Source: Myxococcus xanthus (GTDB lineage: Bacteria; Myxococcota; Myxococcia; Myxococcales; Myxococcaceae). From it: a DNA stretch of 64,000 nt. Position numbers and translations under genes: made by a program. Positions 8,341 through 16,315 of the stretch are shown here, in pieces (position 1 is the first letter of the stretch; each line of letters opens with the position of its first letter). Where the stretch lies: assembly GCF_900106535.1 (NCBI RefSeq), contig NZ_FNOH01000013.1, forward strand, positions 62,001 to 126,000. The letters run 5' to 3'. The notes beneath the pieces were generated by a model. The model saw only the letters and a list, made by a program, of their open reading frames with translations. It did no database searches and was not told the DNA's origin.

Positions 8341-8703
8341 ATGCGTGGTTCACTGAAGCGGTTCGCGCTTCACGGTGCCGTGTTGCTGGCCGTGGCAGGG
8401 CTCACGGGCTGTGGCGTGGTGGACGAAGAAGGCGCGGCGTCCGACGGCGTGAGCGAAGAGGCGGCGCTCAATACGGGGTGCTGCACGGCGCTGACGGGGA
8501 CGACCCAGGCCTTCTGTGACTCGATTCCCCAGACGCCGGGGCGCTGTAATGAAGTCAACCAGGGTAGCTCCTGCATCTGGACGTGCACGGGCTGCTGCCA
8601 GGCGCTTCCGGGGACGGCGCAGAGCTTCTGCGACTCGATTCCCCAGACGGAAGGGCGCTGCAACCAGGTGTGGGGCGGCACGGCCTGTACCTGGACCTGC
8701 TGA
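8341..8703 (+). CDS. Lipoprotein with two tandem cysteine-rich repeats
   Basis: 120 aa. A lipoprotein signal ends at LTGC (residues ~17-20). After a short acidic linker come two near-identical ~38-residue units, each beginning GCC and containing FCDSIPQT, GRCN and a closing C-x-W-T-C. Each repeat has six cysteines, which suggests disulfide-stabilised domains at the cell surface or in the periplasm. The ATG at 8341 was chosen because GGAAAGGTGG lies just upstream and the signal peptide starts there. A 14-bp hairpin follows the stop. Function unknown. Confidence 0.75.
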   Translation: MRGSLKRFALHGAVLLAVAGLTGCGVVDEEGAASDGVSEEAALNTGCCTALTGTTQAFCDSIPQTPGRCNEVNQGSSCIWTCTGCCQALPGTAQSFCDSIPQTEGRCNQVWGGTACTWTC

Positions 8704-8719
8704 TTCGCGGTGCAGCACC

Positions 8720-8759
8720 GCATCCACCGCCGCGCCAGCGTCCGGGCGGCGGTGGATGC
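8720..8759. terminator. 14-bp perfect hairpin between convergent genes
   Basis: GCATCCACCGCCGC (8720-8733) pairs with GCGGCGGTGGATGC (8746-8759) around a 12-base loop. It lies between the cysteine-rich lipoprotein gene and the prolyl oligopeptidase gene, which converge. There is no T-tract, so termination from either side is inferred. Confidence 0.6.
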
Positions 8760-8772
8760 AGGCCTCACGCGG

Positions 8773-10980
8773 CTACTGCGGCTTGGGCGCCGCGACCTTC
8801 TTCGCCGGGGGCTGGTACTTCATGCCCAGGGCGTTGAACACGAACGAGTACACGTCCACTTCCTCCTCGATGCGCGCGTTCAGCGGCGTGCCGGCGCCGT
8901 GGCCCGTCTCCGCGTTGGCGCGCAGCAGGATGGGGTTCTTCGCCTTGGTGGCCTCCTGCATCCGGGCCACCATCTTCCGCGAGTGGAACGGGTCCACGCG
9001 CGGGTCGTTCGCGCCGGACGTGAAGAGCACGGAGGGGTAGGCCGTGCCGTCCTTGACGTTGTGGAGCGGCGAGTACGCGTGCAGCGCCTTGAACTGCTCC
9101 GGGTTCTTCACGGTGCCGTACTCGGTGATGTTGAACTGGCCGTTGGGCGTCAGCTCCACCCGGAGCATGTCGTAGATGCCCACGCGCGCCACGACGGCGC
9201 CGTACATCTCCGGGTGCTGGGTGACGGCCGCGCCCATCAGGAGGCCGCCGTTGCTGCCACCCTGGATGGCCAGCTTCTTCGGCTGCGTGTACTTCTGGTC
9301 CACCAGCAGCTTCGCGGCGGCGTGGAAGTCGTCGAAGACGTTCTGCTTGTTCGTGAGCGAGCCCTCGGCGTGCCACTTCTCGCCGAACTCCGAGCCGCCG
9401 CGCAGGTTGGCTACCGCGAACACGCCGCCCTGTTCCAGCCAGAAACCGGCCAGCGTGTTGTAGTTCGGGCTGATGGAGATGTTGAAGCCGCCGTAGCCCG
9501 TCAGCAGCGCCGGGTTGTTGCCGTTGAGCCTGGTGCCCTTCTTCTTGAGGATGCTGACGGGGACCTTGGTGCCGTCCTTGGACGTGGCGAACGCGCGCAC
9601 CACCTCCACGTCGCTCAGGTCCAGCGGCGACGTGCGGGCCAGCGCCGTCTTCTTCACCGAGTTGTCCTTCGCCGAGTACCGGTACCAGGCCATCGGCTGG
9701 GTGAAGCTGGTGTTGATGAAGAGCACGTCGTCATCGCCCTGGCTCACGAGCCCGCCCACGGAAGACACGGGCAGGGTGGGCACCATCCCCAGCGCCTTGC
9801 CCTTCAGGTCCACCATGCGCAACTGCGAAGGCCCGCCGAGCTGCTCGCTCACGTAGAGCCGCGACTTCGTGGGGAAGAAGCCCTGGATGCTGGCCTCGCC
9901 CTCCGGCACCACCACCGTGGCCTTGTCCAGCGTGGGCGTGGCCAGCGGCAGCCGCAGCACCTTGCCGCGCGGCGCGTCCTTGCGGCTGAGCAGGTACATG
10001 GCGCCGTCGTGGCCGAAGCGCGCGCGGATGACTTTGTCCTCGAACTTCGATACCTGCGACCACTTCCCGGCGGCGTCGCGCAGGTACAGCATGTACTCGC
10101 CGCCGTCGCCGTTGGCCACGACGGCGGAGATGTGCTGGCCGTCGTGAGACGTGTCCAGCTCCGTCATCGCGATGCGCGGGAAGTCCTTGCCCAGCACATA
10201 CGTGTCCTTCTCCGTGGGCGTGCCGAGCTGGTGGAAGTAGACCTGCTGGAAGAAGTCACGGTCCGCCTCGGGGCGCTCCTCGCCGCGCGGGTAGCGCGTG
10301 TAGAAGTAGCCCTTGCCGTCCGCCGTCCACGTCAGGCTGCCACCCGCGGTGCCACCATTCACGCGGGGCACGGTCTCATTCGGCAGCGGCTTGCCGGTGG
10401 CCACGTCATAGACGGTGACGTCGCCGCTCTCGGTGCCGTTCTTCGACATCGACACGGCGATCTTCTTGCCGTCCAGCGTGGGGACGTACCAGTCGATGGT
10501 GGTGTGGCCCGAGGCGTCCACCACCATGGGGTCCACCAGCACGCGCTCCTTGGACGTGTCATCCACCGAGTCGAGCACGACCAGGAAGGACTGCTGCTTG
10601 GGCGGCTGGGCCTTCATGGCGAACAACGTGCCGCCGGCCTCGTGCAGCCCGCCGTAGCCAGGGGACTTCCAGCTCAGCAGCTCGGAGACGCGCTGGCGGA
10701 TGGCATCGCGTCCGGACAGCTTGTCCAGGAGGGCGCGGGTGTACGCGTTCTGCGCGTCGTTCCACTGCTTCACCTGCGCGTCGGACGAGTCCTCCAGCCA
10801 CTGGTACGGGTCCTTCACCGCCGTGCCGTGGTAGGTGTCCACCGTCTCCTTCTTCGGCGACGCGGGCGCCTTGGAGGCAGCCTTGCGGGGCGCCGTCGCG
10901 GCCGGCGCGGGGGCGGGGGCGGCTGGCGCAGCCAGCGGCAGGGTCAGCACCGCCGCCGTCAATGCGGTCTTCAGCTTCAC
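8773..10980 (-). CDS. Prolyl oligopeptidase family serine protease (S9A), secreted
   Basis: 735 aa. A signal peptide (MKLKTALTAAVLTLPLAAPA) is followed by a Pro/Ala-rich linker and then DTYHGTAVKDPYQWLED, the usual S9A start. Residues ~60-440 form the beta-propeller that restricts substrate size. The catalytic domain holds the nucleophile in GGSNGGLL (Ser ~575), the Asp in SGANDPRVDPFHSRKM and the His in ETGHGAGTP. It cleaves after proline in short peptides. An exported form fits a predatory, peptide-feeding myxobacterium. It ends near a convergent hairpin. Confidence 0.93.
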   Translation of the reverse strand: MKLKTALTAAVLTLPLAAPAAPAPAPAATAPRKAASKAPASPKKETVDTYHGTAVKDPYQWLEDSSDAQVKQWNDAQNAYTRALLDKLSGRDAIRQRVSELLSWKSPGYGGLHEAGGTLFAMKAQPPKQQSFLVVLDSVDDTSKERVLVDPMVVDASGHTTIDWYVPTLDGKKIAVSMSKNGTESGDVTVYDVATGKPLPNETVPRVNGGTAGGSLTWTADGKGYFYTRYPRGEERPEADRDFFQQVYFHQLGTPTEKDTYVLGKDFPRIAMTELDTSHDGQHISAVVANGDGGEYMLYLRDAAGKWSQVSKFEDKVIRARFGHDGAMYLLSRKDAPRGKVLRLPLATPTLDKATVVVPEGEASIQGFFPTKSRLYVSEQLGGPSQLRMVDLKGKALGMVPTLPVSSVGGLVSQGDDDVLFINTSFTQPMAWYRYSAKDNSVKKTALARTSPLDLSDVEVVRAFATSKDGTKVPVSILKKKGTRLNGNNPALLTGYGGFNISISPNYNTLAGFWLEQGGVFAVANLRGGSEFGEKWHAEGSLTNKQNVFDDFHAAAKLLVDQKYTQPKKLAIQGGSNGGLLMGAAVTQHPEMYGAVVARVGIYDMLRVELTPNGQFNITEYGTVKNPEQFKALHAYSPLHNVKDGTAYPSVLFTSGANDPRVDPFHSRKMVARMQEATKAKNPILLRANAETGHGAGTPLNARIEEEVDVYSFVFNALGMKYQPPAKKVAAPKPQ

Positions 10981-11133
10981 GGTTCACCTCGGGGTTGGGA
11001 AACGCGCACGCAGCCTGCCACGTCCCTTGGGACGGGAAACGGCTTCGTTGCGTCGGGAATGCCGCCGTGCGCCGGGTGTTCGCCCGCGCTTCCGCCGTGC
11101 AACCGTTGGGAATGAGACGGTGCGTCCTGGCCG

Positions 11134-12618
11134 TCAGCGCAGCGGCAGTGTGACCAGCCCCGCGGTGAACCGGTCGAACGCCTCATTGGCGGGCAGAGCG
11201 GTGCCGTCGTCCATGTTCCCCAGCATCAGCGCGAAGACGACGCGTGGGTGCCGCGCGTCTCCCGGCCGGTCCACTACCCCCACGAAGCACCGCTGACCGG
11301 ACAGCGTGCCCGTCTTCGCGCGGATGTGGCCCGCGGTGTCGGCGGTGACGGGGCGGGCCGCGAGCGTGCCGTCCAGGCCGGCCACGGGCAGGCTGTCCAG
11401 CAGCGCGGTGCCGTAGGCTTCACGCAGGCTGGTGAAGATGACGCGCACCAGTCCCCGCGCGGTGGCCAGGTTGTACCGGGACAGGCCACTGCCATCCACC
11501 GGGCGCAAGTCTCGCGAGGGGATGCCTCGGCGGGTCAGTTCCTCCGTCAGCGCGGTGCGGAGGGCGCCATAGCTCTCCGTGCCGGTGAGCTCGCGCGCGA
11601 AGCGCAGGCCCAGGCGCTCCGCGTACAGGTTGAGGGATTCCTTGTTCGTCACCTTCACCAACTCGGACAGCGGCGGGCTGACCAGGGTGACCAGGGGTGC
11701 GGGCACCGCGGGTTGCCGCGGCGTGGGCGCCTCCAGCGTCATGGGCAGCCGAGGGATGCCGCGCGCGAGCAGGGCGGCCTCCACACAGGCGGAGAAGAGC
11801 TGCTCGGGCTCGTCCACCGACAGCCTCACCGCGGCGGAGCGGGGGCAGGTGTCCGCGGTGGAGCGCCACAGGCAGCGCACGCCGGGGCCGCCACGCTGGC
11901 GCACGCAGGCCAGGGAGGGGCGCTCCGCGTTCGTGTCCACACCCACCACGGCCGGCAGCGTCGCGAAGGTGGGGGTCACCTGGATGGTGGGGGGCTGCGC
12001 GCAGGCCGCGCCCGCCGCCCGGGACAGCGCCACGTCCACCACGTTCTCCCGGAAGACGAAGGCCGTTGGCGCCGCGCTGTAGGCATAGGCGGCGTCATCC
12101 CAGGCCCAGCCAGGGCCGAACGGGAACTCCGCCTCCTTCGCGCCGCGCACGCGCACCTGCCCGCGCCACTGGCGGATGCCGCGCGCCTGGAGGGCGTCCG
12201 CCACCTGCTCACACGCCAGCGCCGTCTCGGGGAAGCGCCACGAGCCCAGGGACGGGTCCCCCGTGGGCTCCACCACGATGTCACCCAGGAAGAGCCCGCC
12301 ATCCAGCGTGCCCTCCAGGGCCACCGGCGTCTGGAAGCGGAAGTCCGCGCCCAGCGCGGAGAGGACCGACGCGGTGGAGACGACCTTGAGCGTGGAGGCG
12401 GGCAGGAGCCGGACATGCTCGCGGTGGGTGAAGAGTGGCTCGCCCGTCTGCGCGTCCACCACGTAGGCGCTGGCCAGGGCGCCTTCGGCCTCCAGGGTTT
12501 CGAAGAGCGCGCGGGCCAGGGAGGGAAGGGTGTCGCCCTCGGGGCGCGTCTCGCGGAAGCAGCCGGAGAGGACCAGGGGGGCCACGAGCAGCAGCGAGGC
12601 GGACAGGATGCGGCGCAT
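11134..12618 (-). CDS. dacB: D-alanyl-D-alanine carboxypeptidase/endopeptidase (PBP4, S13 family) lipoprotein
   Basis: 494 aa. The N-terminus MRRILSASLLLVAPLVLSGC is a lipoprotein signal (LSGC). The penicillin-binding motifs are present: LLPASTLKVV (SxxK), DGSGLSRYN (SxN-type) and IRAKTGTLSGQ (KTG). VEPTGDPSLGSWRFPE is a DacB-type motif. The enzyme trims peptidoglycan cross-links in the periplasm. Lipidation is less usual than the soluble or membrane-anchored forms. The start was moved to MRRILS because upstream in-frame residues lack a signal. Confidence 0.88.
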   Translation of the reverse strand: MRRILSASLLLVAPLVLSGCFRETRPEGDTLPSLARALFETLEAEGALASAYVVDAQTGEPLFTHREHVRLLPASTLKVVSTASVLSALGADFRFQTPVALEGTLDGGLFLGDIVVEPTGDPSLGSWRFPETALACEQVADALQARGIRQWRGQVRVRGAKEAEFPFGPGWAWDDAAYAYSAAPTAFVFRENVVDVALSRAAGAACAQPPTIQVTPTFATLPAVVGVDTNAERPSLACVRQRGGPGVRCLWRSTADTCPRSAAVRLSVDEPEQLFSACVEAALLARGIPRLPMTLEAPTPRQPAVPAPLVTLVSPPLSELVKVTNKESLNLYAERLGLRFARELTGTESYGALRTALTEELTRRGIPSRDLRPVDGSGLSRYNLATARGLVRVIFTSLREAYGTALLDSLPVAGLDGTLAARPVTADTAGHIRAKTGTLSGQRCFVGVVDRPGDARHPRVVFALMLGNMDDGTALPANEAFDRFTAGLVTLPLR

Positions 12619-12767
12619 GTCGCCCGCCACGCTACCGCCGTGGGGCGGCCCTGTCATTCGGCCGGGGACTGGCCGCCTGGAAAGGGAGCGCGGCCACGAG
12701 GAAGGCGCCGCCAGCCACATCGAGTGCCTTGACGGCACGGCGCTCGCGCCCCATCCTGCCGCGCCCC

Positions 12768-13412
12768 ATGCCTGTCCTTCGTGGTGCTGTCACGCTGTCG
12801 CGCTTCCGGGTCGAACCGGCGAAGGAAGCGCCTTCGGATGTCAAACGCTGGCTGACGCGCGGCCTCAAGGCGCACGCGTTCGAGCCCATCGACCGCCGCT
12901 CCGAAGAAGAGCGCGCCGTCGGCTTCGTGGAGCTGGAGAACGAGGAGTCCAGCGAGTTCTCCGCCGGCCGTCTCTATTACGGCGAGTACGCCCTATTCGC
13001 CTTCCGCATCGACACCATCAAGGTGCCGGCCGCGGCGCTCAAGGCGGAGCTGGCGAAGTGGGCCGCCGCCTTCGAGAAGGAGAATGGCCGCCCGCCCAGC
13101 CGGGGCGAGAAGACGCAGAGCCGCGGTGAAATCCGCCAGATGCTGCGCACCCGCGCCACGCCCCGCACGTCGACGGTGGACGTGAGCTGGAACCTGAAGA
13201 CGCAGCAGGTGCAGATCTGGTCCGCGTCGCGCAAGGTGGTGGATGAAATCACCGTCGCGCTGGAGGGCGGGCTGAACGTGAAGTTCTTCGGCATGACGCC
13301 GTCGGCCATGGCGCAGACGGCGGGCATCGACGAGTCCCTGCTGGGGCCCACCACGGAGCTGATTGGCATGGACCTGCCGGCGACGGCGGAGGTGGCACAT
13401 GGCGAGGCGTGA
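12768..13412 (+). CDS. rdgC: Recombination-associated protein RdgC, N-terminal half
   Basis: 214 aa. LSRFRVEPAKEAPSDVKRWL, RLYYGEYALFAFRIDTIKVP, SRGEKTQSRGEIRQML and STVDVSWNLKTQQVQIWSAS follow the order of RdgC N-terminal and central regions. RdgC forms a ring around duplex DNA and limits RecA-type recombination. The protein stops where the C-terminal domain would begin, and the next gene, overlapping by 14 bases, supplies that part. The ATG at 12768 gives the expected MPVLRGAVTLSRF start. Confidence 0.8.
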   Translation: MPVLRGAVTLSRFRVEPAKEAPSDVKRWLTRGLKAHAFEPIDRRSEEERAVGFVELENEESSEFSAGRLYYGEYALFAFRIDTIKVPAAALKAELAKWAAAFEKENGRPPSRGEKTQSRGEIRQMLRTRATPRTSTVDVSWNLKTQQVQIWSASRKVVDEITVALEGGLNVKFFGMTPSAMAQTAGIDESLLGPTTELIGMDLPATAEVAHGEA

Positions 13413-14088
13413 CGAGGCGCGGGCCGAAGCGGCCTTCATGCGCGGTGATGTCGGCGTGGACGGCGGCGCCACCGAGGAGACGAAGGACGAGGCCGAAGTC
13501 GAAAAGGGCAAAGCGCAAGATCAGTTGCTGCGTGGCCGCGCCTATCTGGGCCGCGAGTTCCTCACGTGGCTCCTGTGGCGCACCGAGGCCGGCGGGCCGC
13601 TCGTCGAGGTGGAGGGTGAAGGCGTCAGTGTCCTCTTCATGGGCCGGGTGGTGCTGCGCGGCGTGTCCGGTGAGGTGACGGAGATGAGCGCCAAGGGCAC
13701 CCTGGCGCCGTACTCCGAGCAGGTGAAGCACTCGCTGGACCGCGGGCTGTTGGTGGCCCAGGCCCGCCTGCGCTTCACCCAGGGCGAGAGGGAGTTCGAG
13801 GCCACGGTGGACTCCGAGTTCCTCGACATTCGCGCGGGCAAGCTGCCGGCGCTGATGAGCGAGGAGGAGGATGACCAGCTCTCCGAGCGGCTCTTGCTGA
13901 TGGAGCAACTGGCCGCCATGGTGGACGCGCTGGTGCAGGACTACCTGTCCGTGCGCGCCAGCAAGGGTTGGAGCAAGACGGTCGTCCCCGCGATGAAGGA
14001 GTGGATGCGCGGCGACGAGCAGGGCGCGGACGCGCTCGCCAAGGCGGCCCGCGCCCGGGGCCGTGACGCTCGCACGGCGCGGAGCTGA
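13399..14088 (+). CDS. RdgC C-terminal-half-like protein, overlapping partner of rdgC
   Basis: 229 aa. After an acidic leader (to ~40), GRAYLGREFLTWLLWRTEAG and the following strands, SLDRGLLVAQARLRF, ATVDSEFLDIRAGKLP, and a final helical region (LLLMEQLAAMVDALVQDYL) correspond to the second half of long RdgC proteins in related deltaproteobacteria. The ATG lies inside the end of the upstream gene (14-base overlap, different frame), so translation is probably coupled. I infer that the two products assemble into one RdgC unit. Confidence 0.65.
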   Translation: MARRDEARAEAAFMRGDVGVDGGATEETKDEAEVEKGKAQDQLLRGRAYLGREFLTWLLWRTEAGGPLVEVEGEGVSVLFMGRVVLRGVSGEVTEMSAKGTLAPYSEQVKHSLDRGLLVAQARLRFTQGEREFEATVDSEFLDIRAGKLPALMSEEEDDQLSERLLLMEQLAAMVDALVQDYLSVRASKGWSKTVVPAMKEWMRGDEQGADALAKAARARGRDARTARS

Positions 14089-14097
14089 GCGGGCCGT

Positions 14098-14802
14098 CTA
14101 GCGTGTCGCCGGGTCCGGATGCGGTGGTGTCCTTCGCCGCATCCAGGCCAGCGCCAGGCCGGGCAGCAACACCATGCCCGCGAAGAGCAGCAGGAACGAC
14201 TCCATCCGCGCGGCGCTGGCGCCCAGCGCGGCATAGGTCACCGACACGCCCAGGTTGGCCAGGGCGCTCACGGTGAGGAACGTCCGGGGGCGCATGCGGC
14301 TGGTTCCCGCGAAGAGCACGGACGTCTCCGCCAGCACCGGCACCGCGCGGAAGGCGAGCAGGAACCAGGGCCCCATCCTTTCGGCGGCGCGGGTCAGGCG
14401 GCCCAACTCGGCGTCACCCGCCATGCGCCGCAGCGCCGCCGTTCCGGCCCGCGCGCCCAGGCAATAGCCCACCACACAGCCCGCCATCATCCCCAGCCAG
14501 GATGTGGCCGCGCCGCCCCAGAAGCCCAGCAGTCCCCCTGCGGCGGTGCCCACCAGGCTGGAGGGCACCGGCAGCACGGCATCACCGGCCAGCAGTCCCC
14601 CGAGCAGCAGCGCCACCTGCCAGGAGGGTGGCTGCGTGGCCAGGAAGTGTCCGGACGCCGCCTCCAGGCTGTCCCCGAACCAGGCGAAGGGCACCAGGAT
14701 GGAGGCCAGCAGCAGCCCGCTGAAGGCCGCCCAGCCCATGATGGCGCGACCGGACAGCCGGCCTTCGCCCGCCGCCGTCAGGCCCGGCGTGGGCTCAGCC
14801 AT
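14098..14802 (-). CDS. DedA/VTT-domain membrane protein
   Basis: 234 aa with about five hydrophobic segments. The VTT/SNARE-associated motif region is visible as GDAVLPVPSSLVGTAAGGLLG followed by GMMAGCVVGYCLGARAG. A later FRAVPVLAETSVLFAG matches the second re-entrant arm with its conserved Arg. Family members are inner-membrane proteins tied to lipid flipping and proton-motive force. The start ATG overlaps the stop of the GAF gene by 8 bases (ATGGCTGA), so the two are co-translated. Confidence 0.85.
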   Translation of the reverse strand: MAEPTPGLTAAGEGRLSGRAIMGWAAFSGLLLASILVPFAWFGDSLEAASGHFLATQPPSWQVALLLGGLLAGDAVLPVPSSLVGTAAGGLLGFWGGAATSWLGMMAGCVVGYCLGARAGTAALRRMAGDAELGRLTRAAERMGPWFLLAFRAVPVLAETSVLFAGTSRMRPRTFLTVSALANLGVSVTYAALGASAARMESFLLLFAGMVLLPGLALAWMRRRTPPHPDPATR

Positions 14803-15220
14803 CCGCGATGGGGAGCCGGGACGCGGCGGCCATCAGGGACGTCTCGCGCTCAGCGGCCAGCGAGCCTTCCTCGGTGAAGGCGATGCCCACCACCGCGCGC
14901 ACACGGCCTGTCGCATCGAGCACTGGAATCGCCACCGCCGCGCGCGCGTCCACCGCCTTCGCGCCGGGCTTGATGTCGCTGGACGTGTCCTCCTTCAGGT
15001 TGCACGTCTGCACGGGTTGCTTGCGCACCTGGGCGAGCCCCGCCATCCCCTTGCCGTGTGGCACGTGCTGGACGGCCGCCATCAACGGCGGCGGGATGTT
15101 GAGGGCAGCCACGAGGAAGAGGTCGTCTCCCCGCTGAAGGTGGACGGTGCCCGCGGTGGCTCCGTGCTCGCTGGCGAACGACTCCAGCCACGACTGGTAG
15201 GACGCGCTCTTTTCATTCAT
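14795..15220 (-). CDS. Single GAF-domain protein
   Basis: 141 aa consisting of essentially one GAF domain: ATAGTVHLQRGDDLFLVAAL, HVPHGKGMAGLAQVRKQPVQ, and VDARAAVAIPVLDATGRVRAVVGI in the usual order. GAF domains bind small ligands or act in signalling. No output domain is attached. It is upstream of and overlaps the DedA-like gene, suggesting linked expression. The start MNEKSASYQ was chosen over an in-frame TTG nine bases earlier. Confidence 0.8.
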   Translation of the reverse strand: MNEKSASYQSWLESFASEHGATAGTVHLQRGDDLFLVAALNIPPPLMAAVQHVPHGKGMAGLAQVRKQPVQTCNLKEDTSSDIKPGAKAVDARAAVAIPVLDATGRVRAVVGIAFTEEGSLAAERETSLMAAASRLPIADG

Positions 15221-15365
15221 GGCGCGCAAAACTGTGCGCCCCGGCTTCGCCCGCAGTCAACGCGCCCCGGCCTCGAGTCGACGTTCGAACCCATCCTCCG
15301 CGAGACTGTTCAGCCCACGTCACTTCCATGTACTGGAGGGCGACTCGTCCTCCCGCCCGTGCAGG

Positions 15366-15603
15366 ATGCGGCGCGATGCTCCGCTGGAAGGTCGCAGGTT
15401 CTATCTCGGGTTGCTCGCGCTCGGCCTGCTGGTGCCGCTCGTGCTCTTCGGGGCGGGGGCGGTGAACCGCTTCGCGGCGTCTCAGCGCGAAGCCCGGGCC
15501 CAGGTCATGCGCGAGACGGCCCGCGCTGGAGGCGGGCTTCGACGAGCACCTGGTGAAGCCGGTGGACCTCACGCGTCAGCGTGAGTTGCTGCTGCCGGGG
15601 AAA
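15366..15603 (+). pseudogene. Hybrid sensor histidine kinase collapsed by internal deletion
   Basis: The first ~55 residues (MRRDAPLEGRRF, then LGLLALGLLVPLVLFGAGAV and NRFAASQREARAQV) are a kinase-like N-terminus with one transmembrane segment. The frame then shifts. In another frame from about 15525 the sequence reads ALEAGFDEHLVKPVDLTRQR, then ELLLPGKR, the end of a response-regulator receiver domain (the KP motif and last helix). Everything between, including the HisKA and ATPase domains, is missing. I infer one hybrid kinase gene reduced to its two ends. Confidence 0.6.
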
Positions 15604-15617
15604 CGAGCCGTGCCGGC

Positions 15618-16025
15618 TCACTCCACGTTGCCGGGACAGGTCTGGACCGCGGGCTGGCATAACTGCAACACGCGCGTTGGGGCCGTGAAGGTCTGCTTCC
15701 GGGCCTGGATGTAACAAGCCGCGGGGTCTTCGTCGGGCGCGGCGAACTGACACAGTTGGACGGCCTGGCTTTGCGTGAGTGAGCCTTCATCCTGGGCGCG
15801 CACGAAGCAGTCGGCGGGCGTGGATGACCGAGCGCCGCGGCAGAGTTGCGTGGCCAAGGCGTCGTCGAGTCCGCCGTCGGTCGCGCGCTGGTAGCAGGAC
15901 ACCTGAGGCACGACGCCCTGGGCGGCCGCGGCCGCTGGCACTCCCACGAGGCCGAGCACGGCGGTGAGCGCAGCGCCCGTGAACGGACGAAAGAATCGGG
16001 ATGTCGCCCCAATGCCTGTCTTCAT
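15618..16025 (-). CDS. Secreted protein with three cysteine-containing repeats
   Basis: 135 aa with a signal peptide (LTAVLGLVGVPAAAAAQG). The mature part has three ~27-residue units with the pattern C-[YF]-x2-A, a helix and A-x2-LC: VSCYQRATDGG, ADCFVRAQDEG and AACYIQARKQT, each followed by QLC. The final TCPGNVE tail adds a cysteine. The start has GGAGGCCTC before the ATG. It is divergent from the PQQ dehydrogenase gene. Function unknown; the repeat form suggests a small periplasmic helical array. Confidence 0.7.
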   Translation of the reverse strand: MKTGIGATSRFFRPFTGAALTAVLGLVGVPAAAAAQGVVPQVSCYQRATDGGLDDALATQLCRGARSSTPADCFVRAQDEGSLTQSQAVQLCQFAAPDEDPAACYIQARKQTFTAPTRVLQLCQPAVQTCPGNVE

Positions 16026-16315
16026 GAGGCCTCCTGTCCGAGCAATCTAGGGGCTTATGCGCGGTGAGGCCGGCTCCCGCCCGGCCGTCCGCCCTGGGGC
16101 AATGCGGCAAGGGAAGGGGTCGTTCCGCCGCCTGCCTTATGCGGGAAGATTGTCGGATGGCGCGCCGCGTCCGGGGCGCGACGTCGCAGGAACGATGCGC
16201 GGGCCCACTTCACGACGACTGTCACCCACGCGGTCCGGCATCCAGCAGAGGACGCCTTGGACGTGCGGTCCGGCCCCTGGCGTTCCGCGCCTTCCCGAAC
16301 CACCACAGCATCGCC

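Noticed and set aside
11021-11034. CGTCCC-TT-GGGACG palindrome upstream of the prolyl oligopeptidase
   Set aside because: Two-base loop cannot form a hairpin, and one short GC-rich palindrome is not significant in such sequence.
8710-11115. 801-aa plus-strand open frame antisense to the prolyl oligopeptidase
   Set aside because: Same shadow effect; the opposite strand holds all catalytic motifs of the peptidase.
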